Source of the DNA: Methylocapsa aurea | GTDB taxonomy: Bacteria; Pseudomonadota; Alphaproteobacteria; Rhizobiales; Beijerinckiaceae | Direction of reading: 5' to 3' | NCBI RefSeq assembly: GCF_000746085.1 | Contig: NZ_JQKO01000005.1 | Span: forward strand, 183,482 to 247,481 | Length of the DNA: 64,000 bases | Shown here: positions 37,126-47,086 of the stretch, one piece after another | Layout: the number at the start of each line of letters is the position of its first letter | How positions within the stretch are numbered: position 1 is the stretch's first letter | Program-made: the position numbers and the translations under genes | The notes under the pieces: generated by a model | Told to the model about the DNA's origin: nothing | The model's input: only the letters and a program-made list of their open reading frames with translations | Databases searched by the model: none

Positions 37126-39186
37126 ATGAAACAACCCATTCGATCCCTGATCGGCAGGCTGCCTCCTCTCGGATTCCTCTTTTGGGGGGCGCTCATTCTC
37201 CCGCTTGTCGTCGCCGCCAGCTTTTCCGCCATCTTGTACAACCGCAGCGCTGCGGATATCGAACTGGAGGCGGAGCGAACGGCTGCGATCGCGCGCGAAC
37301 ATGCCTTGCGCATCTTCGACGCGCAGCAAGATGCGATGGCGGCGATCGATCTGCGGCTAGGGGGGATGAGCTGGGACGAAATCCGCCGCTCCGATTCGAT
37401 CCGCGAATTTCTGGCCGGCTTGATGCAATCCTCGCCGCGAATGGCGGCGATCCTGCTGATCGACCCCGGCGGGCGGATCGCGGTGAGCAGCAATCTTTCG
37501 GGGAATTCGCCGAGCCTGACGATGAAGGAGGACTACGCACAGGCCTTGCGCGCCCATGCGCGCCTCTATCTTGGTCCAGCGCTTCAAGACAAGACCGAGG
37601 CGGGAATTGGATTTGCCGCTGGCCGCGGTCCCGGCGCCGCCAATGGCGCGATCATCATCCCGACCAAGGCGCGCTATTTCGAGGATTTCTGGTCGACGCT
37701 GGCCGGCGTTTCGACCCTAATGATCAGCATCATACGTGACGATGGCGTCATCCTCGCGCGGCTCTCCAATGTTGGAGAAAGAGCCACGACGATCTCTGAG
37801 GATTCGCTCTTTTTCGAATTGAGCCGCACCCAAAGCGCCGGCCTTTATCGCACGCGCTCCAGCGCCGACGGCGGCGATCGCCTTTATGCCTTCGCCAAAC
37901 TGGGGAGCTTTCCCGCCTATGTGCGGGTCAGCGTCGACCGGGACGCCGCGTTCGCCCCATGGCGCGCTCAAACCTTGGCGCTCGTCGCGATCGCGGCGGG
38001 AGCGAGCTTGGCCCTCGCTACTCTCGTCAACATGGCGCAAGCTCGGGAAACGCGGCTCTTCGCCGAGATCGAGCGGCGCCGGCGCGCGGAAACCTCGCTC
38101 ATCGCCAGGGACGAACATGTCGCGGCGCTCCACAAAGCCGAATCCCGCCTTCTGCTCAGCGGGCAAAGATTTCGCGTCGCCATCAGCGCGATGGCGGGGA
38201 TCGTCTACGACTGGCGCATATCGACAGGAGCGATCTACCGGTCGGATGGGCTGCTAAAGCTTCTCGGCTGCAGCGTCGAGGAGGCCGGGACCAGCATCGC
38301 CTGGTGGCTGGCGCGCATGCACCCCGACGATCGGCCGCGCTTCGAACTACAGCGCGCCAAATTGGGGGACGGCGCGATCGAAGAGCAGGCCGAGGAATAT
38401 AGACTGAGACACCGCGACGGAAGCTGGATCCATGTCTGGGATCGAGGATCGCTCATCCGCGACCATCAAGGCAAGCCGGTTCGCGTCATCGGCAGCGCGA
38501 TCGACATCACCGAACGCAAAAACGCCGAGGAGCGCCAGCAGATTCTCATCAACGAGTTGAATCACCGGGTCAAGAATACGCTCACGACGGTCCAATCGAT
38601 CACCGCTCAAACCGCCCGCAATGTCGAGGACCCCGTCGATATGGCGCGCCGGCTGCAGGAGCGGTTTCTCGCCTTGTCAAAGGCGCATGACCAACTCATC
38701 CGCACGAATTGGGAAAGCGTCGATCTGAATGAATTGCTGGAGAACGAACTGACGCCCTATATGGAGGCGGACAGCAAGATCACATGCGCCGGGCCGCCTG
38801 CGAAATTGAACGCGGCGACGGCTGTCGCCGCCGCGCTCGTGCTGCATGAACTCGCGACGAATTCGGGCAAATATGGCGCGTTTTCGATCGACTCCGGGCG
38901 TCTCGACGTCCACTGGTCGATCGACGCCGGCGATCCGCCGCGGGCGCGCCTGACCTGGCGCGAACATGGCGTTCCGGCCGCGGCGACCCCTGGCAAACCT
39001 GGCTTCGGCACAAGATTGATCCAACGCGGCCTGCTTGGGGTTGGCGGGGGATCCACCGCGCTCGAGTTTCTCGAGGGAGGCGTTGTCTGCGTTCTCGAAA
39101 TGCCCCTATTTGCGCAGCCCTCCGATCCGCCGGAAATTGATCCGGCGGCGTGGAACCAACGCCGAAGCCGACGGTTTGATTGCTAA
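37126..39186 (+). CDS. HWE-family sensor histidine kinase with dCache-like and PAS domains
   Basis: The 686-residue membrane kinase has TM1 near residues 15-35, an extracytoplasmic sensor (about 40-285) and TM2 near 290-310. A PAS/PAC domain follows (about 355-480, ending IGSAIDITERKNAEE). The HWE kinase core contains the phosphoacceptor region LINELNHRVKNTLTTVQSI, LHELATNSGKYGA and the WxE motif in LTWREHG. HWE kinases often feed general stress signalling. AGGAGGGCGG precedes the ATG at 37126; an upstream in-frame extension only translates repeat R1. A solo receiver follows. Confidence 0.9.
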   Translation: MKQPIRSLIGRLPPLGFLFWGALILPLVVAASFSAILYNRSAADIELEAERTAAIAREHALRIFDAQQDAMAAIDLRLGGMSWDEIRRSDSIREFLAGLMQSSPRMAAILLIDPGGRIAVSSNLSGNSPSLTMKEDYAQALRAHARLYLGPALQDKTEAGIGFAAGRGPGAANGAIIIPTKARYFEDFWSTLAGVSTLMISIIRDDGVILARLSNVGERATTISEDSLFFELSRTQSAGLYRTRSSADGGDRLYAFAKLGSFPAYVRVSVDRDAAFAPWRAQTLALVAIAAGASLALATLVNMAQARETRLFAEIERRRRAETSLIARDEHVAALHKAESRLLLSGQRFRVAISAMAGIVYDWRISTGAIYRSDGLLKLLGCSVEEAGTSIAWWLARMHPDDRPRFELQRAKLGDGAIEEQAEEYRLRHRDGSWIHVWDRGSLIRDHQGKPVRVIGSAIDITERKNAEERQQILINELNHRVKNTLTTVQSITAQTARNVEDPVDMARRLQERFLALSKAHDQLIRTNWESVDLNELLENELTPYMEADSKITCAGPPAKLNAATAVAAALVLHELATNSGKYGAFSIDSGRLDVHWSIDAGDPPRARLTWREHGVPAAATPGKPGFGTRLIQRGLLGVGGGSTALEFLEGGVVCVLEMPLFAQPSDPPEIDPAAWNQRRSRRFDC

Positions 39187-39195
39187 TGCGCTCGC

Positions 39196-39600
39196 TTGAT
39201 TTGGACTCATGTCTTGAAACTAGAAACCAGCCTTCGCGTCCTTGTCGTCGAGGATGAAGCCCTGATCAGCATGTTGATCGAAGACATGCTGGCCGAGATT
39301 GGATGCCAGCATGTCGAGGTCGCAGCTTCCGTGGAGGGCGCGCTTGGCGTCTTGGCGAAGACATCGCCCGATTTCGCGGTCCTCGACATCAATCTCAATG
39401 GCCAGCGAAGCTTTCCTGTCGCCGATATTCTGAAGTCGCGCGCCATTCCGTTCATTTTTCTATCAGGTTATGGCGCGCGCGGGCTCGACGCGACCTATGC
39501 GGACGCCAAAGTCCTGGAAAAGCCGTTCCGGGTCGGCGATCTTGAAACGGCCCTTGAAGACGCTTTTCCGGACCCGAAAATCGACCTGCGTTCGTTCTGA
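39196..39600 (+). CDS. solo receiver-domain response regulator
   Basis: This single REC domain has no output domain. Visible residues are VLVVEDEALI (acidic pair), AVLDINL (phosphoacceptor D), FLSGYG (conserved Ser) and VLEKPF (conserved Lys). It follows the HWE kinase by 9 bases and is its probable partner. There is no in-frame ATG or GTG; the only starts are TTG at 39196 or 39214, with no clear ribosome site, so translation may be coupled to the kinase gene. Confidence 0.82.
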   Translation: MIWTHVLKLETSLRVLVVEDEALISMLIEDMLAEIGCQHVEVAASVEGALGVLAKTSPDFAVLDINLNGQRSFPVADILKSRAIPFIFLSGYGARGLDATYADAKVLEKPFRVGDLETALEDAFPDPKIDLRSF

Positions 39601-39717
39601 TCCGCCGGCCGGGAGGGCGCGGCGCCTTGGCGGGTCCGGCGGAGGAGCGCTCGCGCGCATCTTGCGTCGTTGTTTTGCGCGCTTGCATCCACCGGGCGGG
39701 GCGGCCATGTTATCGGC

Positions 39718-40818
39718 ATGGCCATCCCGTTAGACCATCCCCGCGATCCTACGCGCCTTGGCGGCGCGAGCTTGACGAGCCTCAACGAGCGCTCGCGCGA
39801 GATTTTTCGCCATATCGTCGATTCCTATCTGGCGAATGGGGAAGCGGTCGGTTCGCGCCATCTCGCGCGGCTGTTGCCGATGGCGCTGTCGCCTGCTTCC
39901 GTCCGAAACGTTATGCAGGACCTTGAAGAGCTTGGCCTCATCTATGCCCCGCATACCAGCGCCGGGCGCCTCCCGACCGAGCTTGGCCTGCGCTTTTTTG
40001 TCGACGCCTTGCTTGAGCTCGGCGACATTGGCCATGGCGAACGCGAGCAGATCGAGGCGCAGGTCAAGGCGGTCTCGCCGGAGCAGCCCCTCGAAGGCCT
40101 TCTTGGCGACGCCATGATCATGTTGTCGGGCCTCACTCGGGGCGCCGGCGTCGTCGTTACGACGAAGGAAAACGGGCGGCTCAAACATATCGAATTCGTC
40201 AGGATCGAGCCGGAGCGCGCGCTCGCCGTGCTCGTCGCCGAAGATGGGACGGTTGAAAATCGCATCATTCAAATCCCGACCTGGCTGCCGCCTTCGGCCT
40301 TGATCGAGGCTGGCAATTATCTCAACGCCCGAATCCGGGGCCGCACCCTGGTCGAGGTCAAGACCGAGATCGAAGCCTCTCACAAGGCCGCCGAGGCCGA
40401 ACTCGGCGAATTGACCGCGCGCCTTGTGGACGCCGGCCTCGCCAGCTGGACCGAATGTTCCGGGCATGGTCCTCAGCTGATCGTCAGGGGCCAGGCCAAT
40501 CTGCTCCAGGACCTCACCGCCCTTGAGGACCTCGAACGCATCCGGCTGCTATTTTCCGATCTCGAAACCAAAAAGGATGTGATCGATCTCTTGAGCCGGG
40601 CGGAAGGGGGCGAAGGCGTCCGCATTTTCATCGGATCGGAAAACAAGCTGTTTTCGCTTTCGGGCTCCTCGATGATAGCGGCGCCTTTCCATGACGAGCA
40701 GCAGCGCATCGTCGGCGTGCTCGGGGTCATCGGCCCGACGCGGCTCAACTACGCCCGGATCGTCCCGATGGTGGACTATACGTCGAAAGTCGTCACGCGC
40801 CTGCTGCAAAGGCGTTAG
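39718..40818 (+). CDS. hrcA: heat-inducible transcription repressor HrcA
   Basis: HrcA binds CIRCE elements and represses groESL and dnaK-type chaperone operons. The 366-residue protein has the winged-helix block [25 protein letters not shown], the [18 protein letters not shown] recognition region, [16 protein letters not shown] and the C-terminal [25 protein letters not shown] 39718 (MAIPLDHP) is preferred over the longer frame from 39670. No CIRCE element is seen in the window. Confidence 0.95.
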   Translation: MAIPLDHPRDPTRLGGASLTSLNERSREIFRHIVDSYLANGEAVGSRHLARLLPMALSPASVRNVMQDLEELGLIYAPHTSAGRLPTELGLRFFVDALLELGDIGHGEREQIEAQVKAVSPEQPLEGLLGDAMIMLSGLTRGAGVVVTTKENGRLKHIEFVRIEPERALAVLVAEDGTVENRIIQIPTWLPPSALIEAGNYLNARIRGRTLVEVKTEIEASHKAAEAELGELTARLVDAGLASWTECSGHGPQLIVRGQANLLQDLTALEDLERIRLLFSDLETKKDVIDLLSRAEGGEGVRIFIGSENKLFSLSGSSMIAAPFHDEQQRIVGVLGVIGPTRLNYARIVPMVDYTSKVVTRLLQRR

Positions 40819-40877
40819 CGTCGCGCGCCGCAAGATCCTTTCGGACTCTGAACGGCATCCTCCCCTTTGAAAACCAT

Positions 40878-41351
40878 CTAACCGGCGGGCGGCTTTGCGT
40901 CGGACTTTCCGCGCTTGCCCTGCAAATTGTTGCGCACGCGCCGCAGATCTTTCCGCAGCCCCTTCAGATCCTCGGCCGGGCGGCCCATCGCGCGCGCCAT
41001 CTCGGCCGGGATGCCTTTCGCCGCGGATCGAAGCTCCCTGCCTTTGTCGGTGAGCTTGACGCGCACCTGCCGCTCATCCTTGGGGTCCCTTGCTCGGTGA
41101 ATAAAGCCGATGGCTTCAATGCGCTTCAAGAGCGGCGTCAGCGTGCCGGAATCGAGCTGGAGCTTTTCCCCGATTTCCTTGACCGTCACGTCGTCGGTCT
41201 CCCACAAGACCAGCATCACGAGATATTGCGGATAGGTCAGTCCGACGCGCTCCAGCAAGGGCCCATAGGTCTTGTTGATCGCATGCATGGTCGAATAGAT
41301 CGCGAAGCAAAGCTGCTGATCGAGCCTCGGCGCGGCATCGTCATCGGACAT
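40878..41351 (-). CDS. ohrR: OhrR-type MarR family regulator
   Basis: The 157-residue MarR protein has the OhrR signature [16 protein letters not shown] with the peroxide-sensing cysteine near residue 15, [14 protein letters not shown] and the winged-helix [33 protein letters not shown]. OhrR represses the organic-hydroperoxide resistance gene ohr until the cysteine is oxidised. No ohr gene is in the window, so it may act autogenously or in trans. A 14-bp palindrome lies 24 bases upstream. Confidence 0.88.
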   Translation of the reverse strand: MSDDDAAPRLDQQLCFAIYSTMHAINKTYGPLLERVGLTYPQYLVMLVLWETDDVTVKEIGEKLQLDSGTLTPLLKRIEAIGFIHRARDPKDERQVRVKLTDKGRELRSAAKGIPAEMARAMGRPAEDLKGLRKDLRRVRNNLQGKRGKSDAKPPAG

Positions 41352-41374
41352 GGGCAGTCTCCAGCTAGCAATTC

Positions 41375-41388
41375 AATTGGATCCAATT
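41375..41388. promoter_or_regulatory. palindromic operator upstream of ohrR
   Basis: AATTGGATCCAATT is a perfect 14-bp palindrome 24-37 bases before the ohrR start codon. OhrR sites are usually AT-rich palindromes with AATT half-sites, so autoregulation is the likely use. The site lies between mutS and ohrR. Confidence 0.6.
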
Positions 41389-41440
41389 AAATGGAAGTTA
41401 TGCTAATTACAATCCTGATCGAAAACCCGTCCATTCAACG

Positions 41441-44212
41441 CTAAGCACCGCGCAACCGCTTCAGCCGGTACAAGACCTCCAACGCGTCGCGCGGGGAAAG
41501 CGCATCGGGATCGACTGCGTCCAGAGCTTCGCCGAGAGCATCGGCCAAGACGTCATTTTGAGCCGGGGCCACGGTCGGCCGCTCGATCGCCGGGGCGGTG
41601 AACAAAGGCAGATCGGCGACGAGCCTGTCGGCATGGGAGCGGCGGTCGGCGGCCTCGAATTCGGCCAGGAGATGTTTCGCGCGGGCGACCACGGCGGCCG
41701 GAAGCCCGGCGAGTTTGGCGACCTGGATGCCATAGGAGCGGTCAGCGGCGCCCGCGATGATTTCGTGCAAGAAGACCACTTCGCCGTTCCAGTCGGTCAC
41801 CCGCACGGTGAGATTGTCGACCCGGTCGAGGCTTTTGGCGAGCTGCGTCAATTCGTGGAAATGGGTGGCGAAGAGCGCCCGCGTCCGGTTCTTTTCATGG
41901 AGATGCTCCATCACCGCGATGGCGATGGAGAGACCGTCGAAAGTGGCCGTGCCGCGGCCGATTTCATCGAGAATGACGAAGGAGCGCTCCTTCGCCTGAT
42001 TGAGAATGGCGGCTGTCTCGACCATCTCGACCATGAAGGTCGAGCGGCCTCTGGCGAGATCATCCGCCGCGCCGACGCGGGAGAAAAGCTTGTCGACGAT
42101 CCCGATATGCGCTTTTGCGGCGGGAACAAAGGATCCCATCTGGGCGAGGACGGCGATGAGCGCGTTCTGACGCAAATAAGTGGACTTGCCGGCCATATTG
42201 GGCCCGGTCACGACGGCGATCCGGCCCCCCTTTCCGGCCAGCCCCGAAAGCGCGCAATCATTGCCGACAAAGGCTTGGCCGTTCAAACGGAGCGCCGCCT
42301 CGACGACCGGGTGGCGGCCCGCTTCGATTTTGAAAGCCAGCGAGGAATCGACCTCGGGCCGGGTCCAATTGCAGGCGGACGCCAATTCGGCGAGCGCCGC
42401 TGCGACGTCAATCAAGGCGAGCGCATCGGCGGCGCGTTTGATCGCTGCCTCTTGCGCGAGGAGAAGCGCGGCGAGATCGTTGAAAATCGCGGTTTCGCGG
42501 GCGAGCGCCTCATCGGCGGCCGAGGAAATCCTGACCTCGAGCTCGGCAAGCTCCTTCGTCGAAAAACGCATCGCATCGGCCATCGTCTGGCGATGCACGA
42601 AAACCGCGTCATGCGGCGGCTTCAACAGCCTTTCGCCCTGCGCTTGCGGAACCTCAAGAAAATAGCCAAGGAAATGATTGTGCTTGAGCTTTAACTGCCG
42701 GGTTTCGGCGATGTCGCAATAGCGCGCTTGCAAAGCCGCAATCACCCGCCGGCTTTCATCGCGGAGGGCGCGATGCTCGTCGAGGGCGCCGTCATAGCCC
42801 GCCCGAACGAAGCCGCCCTCGCGCCGATGCAGCGGCAAGGCCTCGGCGAGGGCGTCTTCCAAGCGCGCCGCAAGCGCTTGATCGCAGCCTCCGGCCCCCA
42901 CCCCGGCTTTCTCAAGCTCCCCTGGCAACTCACCCGCACGGCCGAGCGCTTCAGCGACTGCATTGGCGGCCGCCAATCCATCGCGCAAGGCCGCAAGGTC
43001 GCGCGGACCGCCGCGATCGAGCGCGAGCCGGCCAAGGGCGCGGGTCAGGTCAGGGGCTGCCTTGAGCTGCGCTCTGATCTCCTTGCGCAATATCTGATTG
43101 TTGACAAAGAACTCTACAGCATCGAGGCGGCGCGCGATGGCATGGGCATCGGTCAACGGCGAGGCGAGGCGCTCCGTGAGAAGCCGGCCGCCCGATGGCG
43201 TGACCGTCTTGTCGACGGCGCCGATCAGCGAGCCCTCGCGGGCGCCGGCCAAGGTCCGAGTAAGCTCCAGATTGGCGCGGGTCGCGGCGTCGATGTCCAT
43301 ATGCGCGTCGCGGCCAAGCTTCGAGGGCAGGCTCAAAGCGGGCCGAGCGCCGAATTGGGTGCGCTCGATATAGAAAATCGCCACGGCCGCGGCGGCGATC
43401 TCGGCGCGGGACAGGGAGCCAAGACCATCGAGCGTCGCAAGGCCGAAATAGTCCTTGATCCGCCGCTCGGCGCCAAGGCCCTCGCCGCTCTCGCGGCCAA
43501 GCGGGGTCACCGGCAGCTTGGTCTCCCGCGCGATCCGGGCAAGACAGGGCAGGTCGGCGAGGGCTTCGGGAGTGACGATCTCGGCCGGGTCGATGCGGGA
43601 AATCTCGGCCTCCAGCGAGGCCTCGCTCGCTTCAAAAAGGGCGAAAGCGCCGGTCGATATATCGATCGCGGCAAGGCCATAGAGGAAATCCCCCTTCGAT
43701 TGGGGCGCGCGGGCGATTCCAAGCAGGCAATTGGCGCGGGCGGGATCGAGCAGAAGCTCCTCGGTGATGGTTCCAGGCGTCACCAGGCGCACGACTTCTC
43801 GGCGCACCACGGATTTGCCGCCGCGTTTGCGCACCTCGGCGGGGTCCTCGACCTGTTCGCAAATCGAGACCCGGCAGCCAAGGCCGATCAGCCTGTGGAG
43901 ATAATCCTGCGCGCGTTCGACCGGAACGCCGCACATCGGGATATCCTTGCCCAGATGCTTGCCGCGCCGCGTCAGGACGATGCCAAGCGCCTTCGCCGCG
44001 ATCTCGGCGTCCTCAAAAAACAATTCGTAGAAATCGCCCATCCGGTAGAACAGCAACGAGCCCGGATTGGCCGCCTTGATCTCGCAATATTGCGCCATCA
44101 TCGGCGAGATCTTGGCTTGCTCCTCGGGGGCGGACGTCACATCGCGCCGACGTCCTTCCGGGGCCGATTGCGATGAATTGGACGAAAAGGGAGGATCCGC
44201 GCGCTTGGGCAT
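41441..44212 (-). CDS. mutS: DNA mismatch repair protein MutS
   Basis: MutS detects mismatches and starts MutL-dependent repair. The 923-residue protein has the N-terminal mismatch-contact Phe-x-Glu in [14 protein letters not shown], the lever/clamp region, and the ATPase with [14 protein letters not shown] (Walker A), [14 protein letters not shown] and ATHFHEL. It has an N-terminal extension of about 40 residues (PFSSNSSQ...). The ATG at 44212 is followed by MPKRADPP. Confidence 0.95.
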   Translation of the reverse strand: MPKRADPPFSSNSSQSAPEGRRRDVTSAPEEQAKISPMMAQYCEIKAANPGSLLFYRMGDFYELFFEDAEIAAKALGIVLTRRGKHLGKDIPMCGVPVERAQDYLHRLIGLGCRVSICEQVEDPAEVRKRGGKSVVRREVVRLVTPGTITEELLLDPARANCLLGIARAPQSKGDFLYGLAAIDISTGAFALFEASEASLEAEISRIDPAEIVTPEALADLPCLARIARETKLPVTPLGRESGEGLGAERRIKDYFGLATLDGLGSLSRAEIAAAAVAIFYIERTQFGARPALSLPSKLGRDAHMDIDAATRANLELTRTLAGAREGSLIGAVDKTVTPSGGRLLTERLASPLTDAHAIARRLDAVEFFVNNQILRKEIRAQLKAAPDLTRALGRLALDRGGPRDLAALRDGLAAANAVAEALGRAGELPGELEKAGVGAGGCDQALAARLEDALAEALPLHRREGGFVRAGYDGALDEHRALRDESRRVIAALQARYCDIAETRQLKLKHNHFLGYFLEVPQAQGERLLKPPHDAVFVHRQTMADAMRFSTKELAELEVRISSAADEALARETAIFNDLAALLLAQEAAIKRAADALALIDVAAALAELASACNWTRPEVDSSLAFKIEAGRHPVVEAALRLNGQAFVGNDCALSGLAGKGGRIAVVTGPNMAGKSTYLRQNALIAVLAQMGSFVPAAKAHIGIVDKLFSRVGAADDLARGRSTFMVEMVETAAILNQAKERSFVILDEIGRGTATFDGLSIAIAVMEHLHEKNRTRALFATHFHELTQLAKSLDRVDNLTVRVTDWNGEVVFLHEIIAGAADRSYGIQVAKLAGLPAAVVARAKHLLAEFEAADRRSHADRLVADLPLFTAPAIERPTVAPAQNDVLADALGEALDAVDPDALSPRDALEVLYRLKRLRGA

Positions 44213-44296
44213 GGCGGCAGGCTAATCAGGATTGGCCAGGATGTCACACGCGAAGGCTGTGACGAAGCGTCCCTTGCGGGCCTGTCCCCAGAAGCG

Positions 44297-45184
44297 TCAC
44301 AGCCGGATGCGGCCCAGATCGCCGACGATCATCGTCCCCGGCAAGAGGCCGCGCGCCCGCGCCTCGATCTTGTAATCGCGATAGTTTCCGGACACTTCGA
44401 ACAGGTGGTAGCCAGCGCGATTATGCGGCAATCCGCGAAGCGCGGAGGCCGAAGGCGCGCCGACGACCGGCGTGAGGCGCGTCGGTCCCTCCAAATAGAT
44501 CACGGATTGCTTGTGGTTATGGCCATGAATGATGAGTTCGGCGCCGGCCCGCTTGATCATGGCCTCGAAATGGCGGCCATCGCTCAGTCCGCGCGCGATG
44601 CTCGAAGCGGCGCTTTGCGGGCAATGATGGATCATGACGATGCGGACGAGATCGCGCTTGGCGCACTCGACCAGAAGCGCTTCGCAGGCGCTCATCTGCT
44701 CGCGGCCCATGCGACCCGAGGCGATGAAAAACGGAGTCGGAACCGCCGAGGACAGGCCGATCAGGGCGACCTCGCCGCGCACCCGCAAGTAAGGAAACCC
44801 GCCGCTCTCAGCCTTCTCCCCTTTCGTCCAGGGAGAAAAAACCCGCGCCAGATCCGGGATCGAGCCGCGCACATAGGCGTCATGATTGCCGGGCACGAAA
44901 CTGACGTCCTCGGCGGCGCCGAGCATCTCCAGCCAGCGCCGAGCGATCTGAAATTCCGCCGGCAACCCTATGTTGGAGATGTCGCCGGTCATCGCGATAT
45001 GGTCGGGATGCTGCGCCTTCACGTCGGCGATGATTTGCGCGAGCACCGCCATGTCGTGAATGCGCGAGCGGCCGCGCGTCCAGTTCAAATAGCCGGTGAT
45101 GCGCTTGCCAAGCAGCTCGCGCCGGCGCGGGCGCGGCATCGGCCCGATATGCGGGTCGGAAAGATGGGCAAGAAGGAAACTCAC
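44297..45184 (-). CDS. calcineurin-like metallophosphoesterase
   Basis: This 295-residue cytoplasmic phosphoesterase has the metal-ligand motifs HLSDPHIG, MTGDISNIG, VPGNHDAY, MIHHCP and HGHNHK. It resembles the CpdA-type group, which includes 3',5'-cAMP phosphodiesterases, but specificity is not provable here. The start is GTG at 45184 (VSFLLAHLSD); a longer frame runs into mbfA and is rejected. It follows mbfA by 31 bases and could share its iron-controlled transcript. Confidence 0.86.
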   Translation of the reverse strand: MSFLLAHLSDPHIGPMPRPRRRELLGKRITGYLNWTRGRSRIHDMAVLAQIIADVKAQHPDHIAMTGDISNIGLPAEFQIARRWLEMLGAAEDVSFVPGNHDAYVRGSIPDLARVFSPWTKGEKAESGGFPYLRVRGEVALIGLSSAVPTPFFIASGRMGREQMSACEALLVECAKRDLVRIVMIHHCPQSAASSIARGLSDGRHFEAMIKRAGAELIIHGHNHKQSVIYLEGPTRLTPVVGAPSASALRGLPHNRAGYHLFEVSGNYRDYKIEARARGLLPGTMIVGDLGRIRL

Positions 45185-45215
45185 GCGCGCAAATGCCTCC
45201 GCTGTCGCCCGGCCG

Positions 45216-46187
45216 TCAAGCGCCGCCGATGAGAATGCCCGTCGCCAGGACGATGGCCCCGCCGACGACGATCTGCAAAGCCGCCTTGAGGAAAGGCGTC
45301 GCCATATATTTGGCCCGCACGAAGGCGATGATCCAAAGTTCGCAGAAGACGACGCCGCCGGCGATCGCGGTGGCGATCCAGAATGCGTTGGGGAGCGCAT
45401 CGGGCACGAGATAGGGCAGCGAATGGCCCATTCCGCCAAGCGCCGTCATCACGCCGCAGACGACGCCGCGCAGCACGGGCGATCCGCGCCCGCTCAGCAC
45501 GCCGTCATCGGAAAGCGCTTCGGCAAAGCCCATGCTGATGCCGGCGCCGAGCGAAGCCGCCAGGCCGACAAGAAAAGTCGGCCAATTGTGATGGGTTGCG
45601 AAAGCGGCGGCGAACAGCGGCGCCAGCGTCGAAACCGAGCCATCCATCAGCCCTTCGAGACCCGGCTGAATAAATTGCAGGACGAAGAAACGGTCGCGAG
45701 TCTTGGCTTCTCTGGTCCGTTCCGAGGGGGTGAGGATCTCGTCTTCCAGATGGGCGGCGATTTTTTCGTGGCCGAGTTCGGTCTGAGCAAGATCGCTCAA
45801 TAGCTTGCGAACCCCAGGGTCCTTGGCGTGCGCGGCCGCTTTCAGGTAAAAGCCCGACGCCTCCGCCTCGCGCACTTCAGCCTCTTTGCGGATCGTATCG
45901 AGCGACAGATTCCGGGTCAGCCACACCGGCGGCCGATGAATGAAGAAATTCACGTCTCCCCGGCGGATCGGGACAAGATGCGGACCGAATCGCTGCTCAT
46001 AGACCGCGGCCAGCATTTTCCGATGACCCGCTTCGACCTCGGCCATTTCCTCGAATACCTTGGAGGTGCCCGGATAGCGCTCTCGGAGGTCCTCGGCGAA
46101 GGCCATATAGACGCGATTATCGTCCTCCTCGGAGGCGATCGCCAATGCGAGGATTTCGCGTTCGCTCAATTCCGCGAAACTTTTCAC
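45216..46187 (-). CDS. mbfA: MbfA: ferritin-like/VIT1 membrane iron exporter
   Basis: MbfA combines an N-terminal ferritin/rubrerythrin-like di-iron domain (about 1-150) with a C-terminal VIT1-type membrane domain. It exports iron from the cell in Bradyrhizobium and Agrobacterium. Evidence: [26 protein letters not shown] and [12 protein letters not shown] as iron-ligand glutamates/histidines, then [13 protein letters not shown] and several membrane helices up to [15 protein letters not shown]. The 323-residue length is normal. An ICE-box-like Irr site lies just upstream. Confidence 0.92.
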   Translation of the reverse strand: MKSFAELSEREILALAIASEEDDNRVYMAFAEDLRERYPGTSKVFEEMAEVEAGHRKMLAAVYEQRFGPHLVPIRRGDVNFFIHRPPVWLTRNLSLDTIRKEAEVREAEASGFYLKAAAHAKDPGVRKLLSDLAQTELGHEKIAAHLEDEILTPSERTREAKTRDRFFVLQFIQPGLEGLMDGSVSTLAPLFAAAFATHHNWPTFLVGLAASLGAGISMGFAEALSDDGVLSGRGSPVLRGVVCGVMTALGGMGHSLPYLVPDALPNAFWIATAIAGGVVFCELWIIAFVRAKYMATPFLKAALQIVVGGAIVLATGILIGGA

Positions 46188-46208
46188 GCTGTGCCCCCAG
46201 CCGATTTA

Positions 46209-46225
46209 CTTGGAATTAGTCTAAA
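46209..46225 (-). promoter_or_regulatory. ICE-box-like Irr operator upstream of mbfA
   Basis: The minus strand reads TTTAGACTAATTCCAAG, 15 of 17 positions matching the iron-control element TTTRGAAYNRTTCYAAA recognised by Irr in Hyphomicrobiales. It sits 22-38 bases before the mbfA ATG, the usual position for repression of mbfA under iron limitation. Confidence 0.72.
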
Positions 46226-46333
46226 CATTGCGCTGCAAAATTTCCAGCTTGTTTTCGCTTTTCGGCTGTTTCGATAGACTTTTTCACAATGCTTGATAAC
46301 TATTGCCATGAATGAAAGAGTCATTATTTTGAC

Positions 46334-46786
46334 ATGATGATGCACTGGTTCACGCGGCGGCGGCGGGAAAGCCGAGAAACCCACAGATCGGCCCGGCTTG
46401 GCGTGCGGGCTCTGGTCCTCGATCGCCAGGGACGGGTTTTCGTCGTGCGCCATAGCCGCGTCCCCGGTTGCCATCTGCCCGGCGGCGCCGTCGAGCCTGG
46501 CGAAAGCGCGCCAATGGCGCTCGCCCGCGAACTTGAGCAGAGGCGCAGGATCCTTCTCTCCAGCGCACCGCATTTACATGGACTTTTCTTCGATGAGCGC
46601 ACGCGCGAACACCTCGCTTGTTACGTCGTCCGCGATTTCCGCCAAGCCCAGCCTTATGAGGCCGATTGGGCGACCGCCAAGGCGGGCTTTTTCGCCGCCG
46701 ACGAATTGCCGGCGGCTCCAAGCCGGGCGACCCGCGCCCGGCTTGATGAAGTCTTGCACGGCGCTTCGATTTCCATGTCCTGGTAG
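46334..46786 (+). CDS. Nudix-like protein with degenerate Nudix box
   Basis: The 150-residue protein has the Nudix fold pattern (LGVRALVLDRQGRVFVVRHS, CHLPGGAVEPGESAPMALAREL), but the box Gx5Ex7REUxEExGU reads G-x5-E-x7-REL-E-QR-R-R-I. Both metal-binding glutamates of EE are Q and R, and the following glycine is R. It may therefore be inactive or have drifted. The gene diverges from mbfA across the ICE box. Confidence 0.75.
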   Translation: MMMHWFTRRRRESRETHRSARLGVRALVLDRQGRVFVVRHSRVPGCHLPGGAVEPGESAPMALARELEQRRRILLSSAPHLHGLFFDERTREHLACYVVRDFRQAQPYEADWATAKAGFFAADELPAAPSRATRARLDEVLHGASISMSW

Positions 46787-47025
46787 AAGATTTCCTGACG
46801 GCTGGGCCCGCGCAGGCCTCGCTTTTCATGACAAGGCTCATCTTATCGCGAAAGATCCCGCCGCTTGCGACAGGGTATTCTAACGTCCATTCCTCGCGTT
46901 CGCCGCTAGCGGCATGACAAAGACAGTTGATGCCCTCGGCTTGTGCTCGCACCCGCGTCGATCAAGGCAGATGGCGCAAGCTGGAGGAAATCTTCTGTCG
47001 GCATCTGACCAAATGCCTTCCGTTG

Positions 47026-47079
47026 TTGCTCTTTCTGGGCCGATCCTGTAATAATAGAACTTCGTTTACCCTAGGGAGG
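47026..47079 (+). promoter_or_regulatory. promoter and ribosome site of the 47087 gene
   Basis: TTGCTC (47026-47031) and TAATAA (47049-47054) are separated by 17 bases, and a strong AGGGAGG (47073-47079) lies 7 bases before the ATG. This supports expression of the small gene that follows. Confidence 0.5.
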
Positions 47080-47086
47080 CGAGCAA

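Noticed and set aside
42728..44176. Plus-strand frame of 482 codons over mutS
   Set aside because: Shadow of mutS; no motif or ribosome site.
46350..46952. Minus-strand 200-codon frame opposite the Nudix-like gene
   Set aside because: No family pattern and Arg-rich shadow character over most of its length; the Nudix fold pattern on the plus strand is clearer.
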